Of a DNA stretch of 29,793 bases, positions 23,554-29,793 are shown piece after piece. Within the stretch, counting starts at the first letter, position 1. Each line of letters starts with the position of its first letter. The notes under the pieces are model-generated. The model was not told where the DNA came from. It saw only the letters and a list, made by a program, of their open reading frames with translations, and searched no databases. The stretch lies in the IMG/VR virus record IMGVR_UViG_3300031785_000035, positions 1-29,793 of that record; one strand, 5' to 3'. Source of the stretch: a virus. The translations under genes and the position numbers were made by a program.

Positions 23554-24189
23554 TTAATTCTTGTATGATGTTTTGTTTTCTATGTTAAACGCATAGGATA
23601 TCCTGAGATTATCATGGACACTTCTAGAACGTCTAACTAAATGTGATAAGTATGATGGAAATAATACTACATCTCCCTCTTTTATATTGAGGTAGTTAGG
23701 AAAGGTATGACTTCTTAGTGCATCGCACTGAGCTGCAAACTCAATTCCTTTAGCATTACATCTATCTAAATCTTTAGTAAAAGGATTTACAAAGGTTGCT
23801 GGATAGTCGTTAGTATCATCAAGTTGTAAATAATAGATACCTGAAATTATAGATGGGAAATGTTCATGCTGTTCTATATACATAGTCGAGTCATGTACAT
23901 TAAACCATCCATCAATTTCTATCTCAAATTCTATAGGATAACCCTGTAGATAGTCAAGATACTCGTGAACAAGTTTTTTAAACTGTTCATCCCATACAGT
24001 TAATCCAGTATCATTTGAAAATGATGTCCATGTATGTTCCAGTTTAGCCCAAGGAGCTGCTTGATTAGGTGCCTCTAATTTCATTTGAGTTAACAGAGGC
24101 ACAAACTTTTCCTTATATTCTTTATGCCTTTCTACTTGTGCAATGACAATAGGAGTAGGAAACAATAATTCTAATCGGGGGGTGGTCAT
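23554..24189 (-). CDS. 2OG-Fe(II) oxygenase-like protein (second of cassette)
   Basis: A 211-residue protein ([20 protein letters not shown]) with the same plan as the gene at 21719: D-G-W-F-N-V-H (93-99), H108-E-H110[11 protein letters not shown], a [14 protein letters not shown] segment with H183, and R196 ([10 protein letters not shown]). It is therefore likely to fold as a double-stranded beta-helix oxygenase. The two cassette proteins are clearly related in architecture but not close copies. It begins in a TAATG overlap with the 45-residue gene and ends 4 bases before psbA. The reaction substrate cannot be inferred. Confidence 0.75.
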   Translation of the reverse strand: MTTPRLELLFPTPIVIAQVERHKEYKEKFVPLLTQMKLEAPNQAAPWAKLEHTWTSFSNDTGLTVWDEQFKKLVHEYLDYLQGYPIEFEIEIDGWFNVHDSTMYIEQHEHFPSIISGIYYLQLDDTNDYPATFVNPFTKDLDRCNAKGIEFAAQCDALRSHTFPNYLNIKEGDVVLFPSYLSHLVRRSRSVHDNLRISYAFNIENKTSYKN

Positions 24190-24326
24190 TAGCTTGAATG
24201 TATGTTATCGCATTCCTCCTCTACTTTAGAAAGGAAGAATTGGATAAGTTGCATCTTTTCCTTTGTAGGTAAGTCCTTATCCAATAGTACTTTATATCTT
24301 GCGTGTTGAAAATCAAAGCAAGTCAT
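24189..24326 (-). CDS. 45-residue protein between hli and oxygenase
   Basis: From the ATG at 24326: MTCFDFQHARYKVLLDKDLP, T-K-E-K-M-Q-L-I-Q-F-F-L-S-K-V-E-E-E-C-D. It is charged and helical with no membrane segment. The frame is open further upstream (KPRQIPPYKWK precedes the Met and looks conserved), but the next upstream start lies inside hli, out of frame. Either the start is non-canonical or only the 45-residue form is made. The stop overlaps the next gene (TAATG). I do not know a function; small ORFs of this kind occur beside hli and psbA in cyanophages. Confidence 0.55.
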   Translation of the reverse strand: MTCFDFQHARYKVLLDKDLPTKEKMQLIQFFLSKVEEECDNIHSS

Positions 24327-24357
24327 CTTCCACTTGTATGGTGGGATTTGTCTCGGC

Positions 24358-24564
24358 TTAGAATACGCCGGGGATAATCTGACCAGTGGTGACATAGGCA
24401 CCAAGAGCAGCAACAAAGCCAAGCATCGCTGCCCAGCCGTTAAAACGTTCTGCTTCATGTGTAAAGATTGGGTTTGTGTTGTGGTGTGACATTTTAATTA
24501 ATTGAATAGGTGGTTCGTAAGCATACTCGTTCTCGAGTAGCGTGTCTAAGTCTTTTGTTTTCAT
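24358..24564 (-). CDS. hli: High-light-inducible protein (Hli, one-helix Cab-like)
   Basis: Carries the full Hli signature E39-R-F-N42-G43-W-A-A-M47-L-G49-F (chlorophyll-binding ExxNGxxAMxGF), a single helix GFVAALGAYVTT and the terminal T-G-Q-I-I-P-G. Such proteins bind chlorophyll and carotenoid in the thylakoid, protecting photosystem II and newly made D1 during stress. Length is 68 residues from the ATG at 24564, whose ATGA overlaps the upstream oxygenase stop; an internal ATG at 24492 would give 44 residues, also a known size. Coupling favours the longer form. It works logically with psbA a kilobase downstream. Confidence 0.95.
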   Translation of the reverse strand: MKTKDLDTLLENEYAYEPPIQLIKMSHHNTNPIFTHEAERFNGWAAMLGFVAALGAYVTTGQIIPGVF

Positions 24565-25097
24565 AGTGTATCGAGATCAGTAATCCACAGGTTTCCAGCT
24601 ACTACAAATCTCTTAGCATTGGTTTCATTAGGTAACACTTCATGCCATACATAAGATGGAAAGATAATTAAATCTCCTTTATCTTGTTTAGGTGTATAAG
24701 TGTTACCGGTTCTATCTAGAAAAACGAAAGGGTTATCTTCTGTAGGTCTTAGAAAGTGAACCCAAGAGAGTTGACCAAAAGCATTTATATCACCTCTGGC
24801 ATGATGGTGGCAATGGTGTCCAATATTTTTTTTATAATACTGTGACCAATAATCATAGCTGTATCTACAAGTTGTATATACACCTAGTTGTTTCACCACG
24901 CCTTCCATAATTTCTGAATATTGTTGATTCCAAATTTTATCAGGTCGTTGATACATACTGAAGAAGTAAGAGGTCAACAAAGGGTTGGTTTCTATTACCT
25001 CTTCAAGTAATTTTTGTTTCAACTTACTGATAACTTGGTCAATTTCTTCTTCTGGAAATTTAGTATTTTTATAAAACCAATGTGGTGGTTTAAACAT
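24561..25097 (-). CDS. Putative 2OG-Fe(II) oxygenase (first of cassette)
   Basis: A 178-residue protein. A His-rich stretch H94-H95-C-H97-H98-H99-A-R-G-D103 precedes LSWVHFLRP; then comes GDLIIFPSYVWHEVLPNETNAKRFVVAGNLW with H152 and R163 in the positions of the distal iron ligand and 2-oxoglutarate-binding Arg. The proximal ligand pair is less canonical than in the other members; the HHCHHH cluster makes assignment uncertain. It starts in a TAATG overlap with scaffold, so it is cotranscribed with virion genes. The call rests on the C-terminal half motif. Confidence 0.6.
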   Translation of the reverse strand: MFKPPHWFYKNTKFPEEEIDQVISKLKQKLLEEVIETNPLLTSYFFSMYQRPDKIWNQQYSEIMEGVVKQLGVYTTCRYSYDYWSQYYKKNIGHHCHHHARGDINAFGQLSWVHFLRPTEDNPFVFLDRTGNTYTPKQDKGDLIIFPSYVWHEVLPNETNAKRFVVAGNLWITDLDTL

Positions 25098-25894
25098 CAG
25101 AAATTAAGATCTGAATTGTTTAGTTTTTCTACGACGTCAGCTCTGTAAGCTGGGTCTGTGTCGTAGCGTGGGTCTCCCATCGCTGCAACAAGTTCAGCCT
25201 GTGATCTATAGACATTACCTCTAGAAGAGGCAGGCTTGCCTTGTAGCATACGACCTTCGTAGCCATTAGATTCGTCGTACTGACGTTGCAATCCTTGGAA
25301 TGCTATACCAATAGCTGCTGGGTTACCAGAGTCTACCACAGAATCGAACGCGTCGATCTGGTTGTTAGGTAGATTATTAGCAGCCCACTCAATTACTCTG
25401 TTGTAATTAGCTTCTCCACCGGCTGCGTTTTGTACGCTGTTGACTTGTCCTTCAGACATCTCAACGCCTTGTGGAGCTTGAGGATTTTTTGCTTGTATTT
25501 CTAGATAAGCATTTACTAAGTCAGTGCTACTCATTTCAGAAAACGATTCTATTGTCTCCTCACTAAGTTGCCCATCATTAGCATAGTACTCCTCTGATGC
25601 GTCGTTAATTAAACTTGTCGCAGCAGCATAAGGAGATACCTCTTCATCGCTTTCTTCCTCTTCTTCATATCCTTCGTCGCTGCTTTCGTAGTCGACTTCT
25701 TCGTCTTCTTGTTGTCCAAGTTTCTTTTGTAATGATAAGTATGCGCTCTCTAATTCTTCTGCGCTTTTATATTTACCAGCCAGTAGTCCTTCTTGTTCTG
25801 CTACTAACTCTTCTCCTACTTTCAGAGAGTCCTGTTCCTCTTCGGTCAGTACGTCTGCATCAGGAGAGTTATCATATGATAAAGTTTCTGCCAT
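25097..25894 (-). CDS. Scaffolding protein (T7 gp9-like)
   Basis: A 265-residue, highly acidic protein placed between portal and capsid. An acidic block (EEEESDEEVSPYAAATS) occupies about residues 65-90, with a long charged helical region before it (LKVGEELVAEQEGLLAGKYKSAEELESAYLSLQKKLGQQ). The C-terminus (YDTDPAYRADVVEKLNNSDL) is the probable capsid-binding helix region. T7 gp9 (307 residues) guides procapsid assembly and is lost on maturation. Start overlaps portal stop (TAATG). Confidence 0.88.
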   Translation of the reverse strand: MAETLSYDNSPDADVLTEEEQDSLKVGEELVAEQEGLLAGKYKSAEELESAYLSLQKKLGQQEDEEVDYESSDEGYEEEEESDEEVSPYAAATSLINDASEEYYANDGQLSEETIESFSEMSSTDLVNAYLEIQAKNPQAPQGVEMSEGQVNSVQNAAGGEANYNRVIEWAANNLPNNQIDAFDSVVDSGNPAAIGIAFQGLQRQYDESNGYEGRMLQGKPASSRGNVYRSQAELVAAMGDPRYDTDPAYRADVVEKLNNSDLNF

Positions 25895-27447
25895 TATTCA
25901 GGTTGTTCGATTGGTGGTTGTGGTTGTTTGCTTGGGTCAGCAGCAGGCGAGTTAGCGAATTGACCAGCCTGATTAACAAGAGACATATTTGTCTGCTCTT
26001 GCATCATCTGTTCCTTATCTGATTCTATCTCGTCTGGAGTCTTAACAAGGTTAAGAACATCTATACCTTGAGCAGCAGCTAGGCGTTTAATAGCTTCAAT
26101 AGGATTGATTAGCTTTTGTAATGCCTCTGGTCCTACTGTGCCTGCAATAGTCTGCATGAACATAGTAAGAGCTTCTCTGTCTTGCCCACGTCCTAAAGCA
26201 TTTACACCAGCCACAATCTGTGGTCTAATAATTTCTTTAGGTAACTTAGGTATCTCATTAGTTCTTTGTAAAACTAATAGAGTTCTATCTAAGTAAGGTA
26301 TTAAGAAAGATGTAGTTAACAAACTGAAGATGCCACCGAGCTGTTGCTCTAGTTCTAACTGTGTTAGTCTGACTTCTTCTGCTGTTACTCTCTCTGCATT
26401 TCTCACATTCATTACTAAGAATGCTTCAAGTAACCTTCGTTCTATTGTTTGTGCCATGTTAGCAGCAGTAGAGAAGTCGGCTGTCTTACCAACCTGTACA
26501 ACTTGTACGTCTTCTGCTCTACCTTGTACGATGGCTCCATTTCCAGCCTTTGCAATAGTGGCTGGCTTCGTGGTTGAAGATGGACTGACCAGAAAGATCA
26601 CCTTACTGGCAGCAGCAGCTCCTTCGACAAGAGCCTGTGATAAACCTTCGAGAGATTTGAGATCACCAAGGAACTCTTCTACTCTACCACGTCCGTACTG
26701 TTCTCCGTCAACTGAATTGAAAGTAAGAACGAGCCAAGGGCTTGCATTCTTAGGAGCTGTACTACGTGAGCCGGGTATTATCATGTCTTCTACTTCTTGG
26801 TACCATACCCATCTGCCGTTCTCTAGTTTCACGCACGTGTAAACTTCGACATCATCACTATGGCTACCAGCAGTTTCGTCGATGCCCGTGTTGGGTTGAG
26901 GTTTAGGTACCTCGTAACCGAGTACGTCTCGACTTACCAATTCCTTTGTAACTATTTCTAGGACGTTACCATTTCCGTCTCTGTTGACGACATACCTAGT
27001 AAGGGGGTAGTTTTTAATACCATCCTTACCCATAAATAGCAAAGCATTACCACCAACAATTAAATGTTTTAGTGCTTGATGTATAACAACTCTGTCATTT
27101 GATGCAGCGATATAGTCCATGACCATGCGCTCCATCTTAGACAAAGATAGTTCCATCTCTGACATTGCTTCAGGAGGTAGATCTTCACCTAACTTATCTG
27201 GTCTTACCTGTAGCTTAAAGAAGGAACCTTGTGGGGGTAAGATAGCAAGCATAAGTTTTGCTGCTAATCCTACCACACACTTGGAACCAACTGACTGCCA
27301 CGGAATGTTAAGAGTTTCGTGTGTAGGTCTTGAAGATGTATCGTCTTGAATTAGGTAAGGCAACGTGAGTTTGCTACAGTCAACGGCTTTGTCTAGGAAT
27401 TGACGTCGATCTGTTACCAGTTGATTGTATCTCTCACGAGCTAACAT
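25894..27447 (-). CDS. Portal / head-tail connector (T7 gp8-like)
   Basis: A 517-residue protein (T7 gp8 is 536) with the standard podoviral portal start: helix RERYNQLVTDRRQFLDKAVDCSKLTLPYLI and then VGSKCVVGLAAKLMLAILPPQGSFFKL. It continues with LIVGGNALLF, VDGEQYGRGRVEEFLGDLKSLEGLSQALVEGAAAASK, and a C-terminal Pro/Gln tail. Twelve copies form the DNA entry vertex. The best ribosome binding site in this part, GGAGG 8 bases before the ATG, precedes it. The start is in a TAATG overlap with the upstream proline-rich gene. Confidence 0.93.
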   Translation of the reverse strand: MLARERYNQLVTDRRQFLDKAVDCSKLTLPYLIQDDTSSRPTHETLNIPWQSVGSKCVVGLAAKLMLAILPPQGSFFKLQVRPDKLGEDLPPEAMSEMELSLSKMERMVMDYIAASNDRVVIHQALKHLIVGGNALLFMGKDGIKNYPLTRYVVNRDGNGNVLEIVTKELVSRDVLGYEVPKPQPNTGIDETAGSHSDDVEVYTCVKLENGRWVWYQEVEDMIIPGSRSTAPKNASPWLVLTFNSVDGEQYGRGRVEEFLGDLKSLEGLSQALVEGAAAASKVIFLVSPSSTTKPATIAKAGNGAIVQGRAEDVQVVQVGKTADFSTAANMAQTIERRLLEAFLVMNVRNAERVTAEEVRLTQLELEQQLGGIFSLLTTSFLIPYLDRTLLVLQRTNEIPKLPKEIIRPQIVAGVNALGRGQDREALTMFMQTIAGTVGPEALQKLINPIEAIKRLAAAQGIDVLNLVKTPDEIESDKEQMMQEQTNMSLVNQAGQFANSPAADPSKQPQPPIEQPE

Positions 27448-27710
27448 TAGTTAAGTCCTCCAGTTTTACCTGTGGTGCCTGTACCTGTATTAATCTTTGG
27501 ATTTAATTTAATTTTTAATGCGCCAGTACCTTGTGCGTATTGACTCTGGCTCTTACTACCTTTATCTTTCTTAGCCTTTTTCACTGCTGGATTTACATCC
27601 TTCATCACTGGGTCAGGAGGTGGTGCAGCAGGAGTTGGAGGTAGTGGTGGTGGTGGAGCTGGAGGTAATGGAGGTGGTGGTGCAACACTACGGCTTCCAA
27701 ATATACACAT
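27447..27710 (-). CDS. Proline-rich small virion protein candidate (T7 gene 7.3 position)
   Basis: An 87-residue protein: MCIFGSRSVA, then about 30 residues that are nearly all Pro/Ala/Leu (residues 11-33), a Lys-rich stretch (VKKAKKDKGSK) and a Gly/Thr tail with A-Q-G-T-G-A-L-K-I-K-L-N ending G-G-L-N. Immediately upstream of portal T7 encodes gp7.3, a small basic virion-associated tail protein with a Gly-rich end. Position, basic middle and Gly-rich end agree; sequence similarity is too weak to call homology. The plus strand shows dense GGTGG/GGAGG repeats here. The start overlaps the previous gene (TAATG). Confidence 0.6.
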   Translation of the reverse strand: MCIFGSRSVAPPPPLPPAPPPPLPPTPAAPPPDPVMKDVNPAVKKAKKDKGSKSQSQYAQGTGALKIKLNPKINTGTGTTGKTGGLN

Positions 27711-27895
27711 TAGATTTCGTCCTCTTCTATGGATTTTATGTAATCAATTACGCTGGCTTGTCCAGCTCTATACATAATTGATTCGATTGATTCTGTTGGG
27801 TGAACTGGTTTCCACCCGAAGTTATCATCTAACTTCTTTATTAACTCTTCAAGTCTATCGTTGTGTAACTTAAGAGTATTTAGGGAGATTGACAT
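27710..27895 (-). CDS. 61-residue hypothetical protein between RNR beta and proline-rich gene
   Basis: From the ATG at 27895 the protein is MSISLNTLKLHNDRLEELIK and on, 61 residues, with a helical, charged first half and an acidic C-terminus (VIDYIKSIEEDEI). The open frame extends to 27985, but that would overlap the beta subunit by 116 bases; the ATG chosen leaves a 26-base overlap. No membrane segment, Cys motif or nuclease motif. I do not recognise it. Its stop overlaps the next start (TAATG). Confidence 0.6.
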   Translation of the reverse strand: MSISLNTLKLHNDRLEELIKKLDDNFGWKPVHPTESIESIMYRAGQASVIDYIKSIEEDEI

Positions 27896-28583
27896 TCGAG
27901 TGCTCAAAGAATGCAGGCATTCTAGCTGCCTTGGTTTGAGAAAATTCTGGTGCTTTGCCTTCGTACATAAGTCTGTCGCTGGCATCTAACCAAAATTTTT
28001 TGTCCAAATATCTATCGGCATTCTGTTTTAAGGGTTGCATCACCCAGTTAATAGTTGCCTTTCTTAGTTTGTCTAGTGACTGACTAGGCTTGAGACCTAG
28101 CTCTGTACATACCAGAGAGTTAGCTGCCACATGGACTTGCTCGTCTCTAGATATATCTGCACTGACAGTTCTTAGACCGGCATCACCACAGAATCTAAAG
28201 AAGGGTAATAGTACAAAAAAGATTGCTCTCTCTGCTACTAATGCCTTCAGTATAGTGTGGTCTGGATGCTGTTCCCATGCTGCACGTAAGCGCAATGCTT
28301 CGGCTTCGGCTTTGTCATCTACGCCTAGAGCGTTGGTGATGTAGCCAAGTGCAAGATCATGTTTGATCTCGTCTTTGACGTTGCTTTCTAGAAGTGCTCT
28401 AGCAGCGTCGGGAACTTCTTTATCAAGTGCGTCTGTAATGAACTCGCCAACTGGTAACTCCATATGGCGTATTGCAAGAGCACGGTAGATGGTTTCTTCT
28501 GCACCTTCTTTTAGTTTTCCTTTAGATGTTTGTACGGGTGTCCAAGATCTTTTCCGGGACAGTAGTTTTATATAGGGATTCAT
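27870..28583 (-). CDS. nrdB: Class I ribonucleotide reductase beta subunit, short type
   Basis: I start at the ATG at 28583, which overlaps the alpha stop as ATGA, giving 237 residues. Ferritin-like dimetal ligands are visible: E42 (RHME), E72-x-x-H75 (DEIKHD), E118 (VAER) and E148-x-x-H151 (DEQVH). Spacings (30, 46, 30) agree with a class I beta subunit, which generates the radical for alpha. It is shorter than E. coli NrdB (376) and lacks a recognisable C-terminal radical-transfer Tyr. At the position of E. coli Tyr122 (four after the helix-C His) stands Leu79; Y81 is two residues further. This is the neglected beta type described for cyanophage P-SSP7. Confidence 0.88.
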   Translation of the reverse strand: MNPYIKLLSRKRSWTPVQTSKGKLKEGAEETIYRALAIRHMELPVGEFITDALDKEVPDAARALLESNVKDEIKHDLALGYITNALGVDDKAEAEALRLRAAWEQHPDHTILKALVAERAIFFVLLPFFRFCGDAGLRTVSADISRDEQVHVAANSLVCTELGLKPSQSLDKLRKATINWVMQPLKQNADRYLDKKFWLDASDRLMYEGKAPEFSQTKAARMPAFFEHSNVNLPKYS

Positions 28584-29793
28584 TGTTGACAATCACAAGC
28601 TATTTCGTCTGGTTTATTACTCATAATTTCTGCCAAGTAATCTTCGACCTCAGTATCTTCCAGTGCTGCGTAAGCATCTGTCTTATCCTGTGTATCTCCC
28701 ATCACTTGCAAAGCATAATATAGAGAAGTCTGTGGTGAGTTAAGCCACTCTTCTATAAATGCTTCATCGTAAGTCACCATGTCGCTCCAAGAGTTGAAGC
28801 TATAGCCATGAAGCAATCCTGTTCTATCGAGCATAATCATTATCTGATCTGCTACTAATTTGTAACTCTCCCATCCTACCTCGGATGCGATCTCGACGTC
28901 GCCATATTTTACCTGTTCAACACCAAACTCACCTGAATCCCTGTCGACAACTCGACTAATTGGTGGTGCTATTTCTGGTGTAGCAGTAAAGCCTTTTAAA
29001 TCTCTACTCCTGTAAGAACAACTGGCGGTAGGAGCTATCGCGAATGCTCGGTCCATGTTGTTCTCACGTGCTATGTTAGCTGCCTCTTGTATGCCGAGGA
29101 AGAGCTCACGTGCAGCTAATCCCGCGTAACCTTCGTAAGGCTCAGCGTTATTCGTCGCTGTAAGAGCCTTACCAAACTCGGCATATGTAATATTGTTGTT
29201 GGCTAGGAAGTTAGCTAAGCCAAGCATTCCTAATCCTACTTGTCTGTCGACCTCTGGTGCTAGATACTCTCCAGTTGCGCCAACACCTGTCTTGCCATGG
29301 AGATCGCACAACTGCGACATGCCCTCACGGAAAGCTGGGCGTAGGTCGCCGATACGACAGGCTGACAAATTAATATGTTGGAGGAGGCACGTTCCACGTG
29401 AGGGCAAATAAACCTCAAGACAGACGTTGCTTCGGATGCGTTTTCCATTTTTATCATGTTTAATTTTGTTTAACCAGACATCTCCTTCTGCAATTCCTCT
29501 AAGTATTGCTTCCTTTGTTTTAGTTTCTGAATTAAACCAGAGTTCTGGGGTGAGGTCAATACATCGCTTGACCCATGGGAGCTCGGCTCTTGAGACTTGC
29601 ACGAACTCAAGAATATCGGGGTGATTAATATCAAGATGGAGGACAACAGCACCGTTCCTGTACGTGCCTCCGCGCCTAAGTATTTCATTTAATGTTGAGT
29701 AGATTTTTCCGAATGAGACAGGTCCTGATGCAACGAGGCTATCAGGTCCTTTATTTGTTGTAGTTCCTTTTGGTCTAAGGTCCGACAAGTGGA
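28580..29793 (-). CDS. nrdA: Class I ribonucleotide reductase alpha subunit, 3' part
   Basis: An open frame enters from the right edge, so start and N-terminal part are missing; the first in-frame TTG at 29788 is not the real start. About 404 residues are present. Numbering from that TTG: N121-V-C123-L-E125 is the catalytic finger loop (thiyl Cys), C134 the partner of the active-site disulfide, A-P-T-A-S (252-256) a substrate loop, and Y357-Y358 the Tyr-Tyr dyad that carries the radical from beta, which indicates class I. The C-terminal C-D-C is the likely redox shuttle. Makes deoxynucleotides for phage DNA. Often misannotated as class II. Confidence 0.9.
   Translation of the reverse strand, partial: HLSDLRPKGTTTNKGPDSLVASGPVSFGKIYSTLNEILRRGGTYRNGAVVLHLDINHPDILEFVQVSRAELPWVKRCIDLTPELWFNSETKTKEAILRGIAEGDVWLNKIKHDKNGKRIRSNVCLEVYLPSRGTCLLQHINLSACRIGDLRPAFREGMSQLCDLHGKTGVGATGEYLAPEVDRQVGLGMLGLANFLANNNITYAEFGKALTATNNAEPYEGYAGLAARELFLGIQEAANIARENNMDRAFAIAPTASCSYRSRDLKGFTATPEIAPPISRVVDRDSGEFGVEQVKYGDVEIASEVGWESYKLVADQIMIMLDRTGLLHGYSFNSWSDMVTYDEAFIEEWLNSPQTSLYYALQVMGDTQDKTDAYAALEDTEVEDYLAEIMSNKPDEIACDCQQ

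Noticed and set aside
1-29793. CRISPR array, insertion sequence, integrase or attachment site
   Set aside because: No spaced direct repeats, transposase or recombinase motifs were seen; the only repeats are in-frame fibre repeats.

Overview
The window is a 29.8 kb piece of a T7-like marine cyanophage (cyanopodovirus) genome. Every gene I can support is on the minus strand, so transcription and the conventional T7 gene order run from 29793 down to 1. The T7 virion order is intact: portal, scaffold, capsid, tail tubes A and B, internal virion proteins 13-16, tail fibre, holin candidate, small terminase. Intact psbA (photosystem II D1) and hli genes point to a picocyanobacterial host (Synechococcus or Prochlorococcus); I cannot tell which.

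Layout in transcription order. (1) 29793-27870: the 3' part of a ribonucleotide reductase alpha gene, then an overlapping gene for a short ferritin-like beta subunit. (2) 27895-25097: a small unknown protein, a proline-rich small protein in the T7 gene 7.3 position, portal, and acidic scaffold. (3) 25097-21719: a host-interaction cassette inserted between scaffold and capsid, with a 2OG-Fe(II) oxygenase-like gene, hli, a 45-aa gene, a second oxygenase-like gene, psbA, a 39-aa gene coupled to psbA, and a third oxygenase-like gene. (4) 21718-21412: a 307-base leader before the capsid gene. It holds a candidate -10 box, a structure matching the glutamine-II (Downstream-peptide) riboswitch, a 17-codon ORF, and several further stem-loops including a possible pseudoknot. 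(5) 21411-9501: capsid, a strong intrinsic terminator abutting the tail-tube A start codon, tail tubes A and B, and gp13-gp16 homologues. (6) 9475-3816: five fibre or adhesin genes, one with a Peptidase S74 chaperone domain and one glycine-rich tip-like protein. (7) 3813-1: a dense set of small accessory genes including a two-helix holin candidate, two secreted proteins, a fourth 2OG-Fe(II) oxygenase, several micro-proteins, small terminase, and the start of an HNH endonuclease gene that runs off the left edge. The large terminase is presumably just outside.

Genes are packed with ATGA or TAATG stop-start overlaps, so translational coupling probably sets many expression ratios. psbA and hli would maintain host photosynthesis during infection, the reductase would supply deoxynucleotides, and the riboswitch leader could tie capsid-region expression to glutamine (nitrogen) status. 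Two genome-wide signals stand out: no CCWGG site found by eye in the whole window, and a reductase beta subunit with leucine where the radical tyrosine should be.
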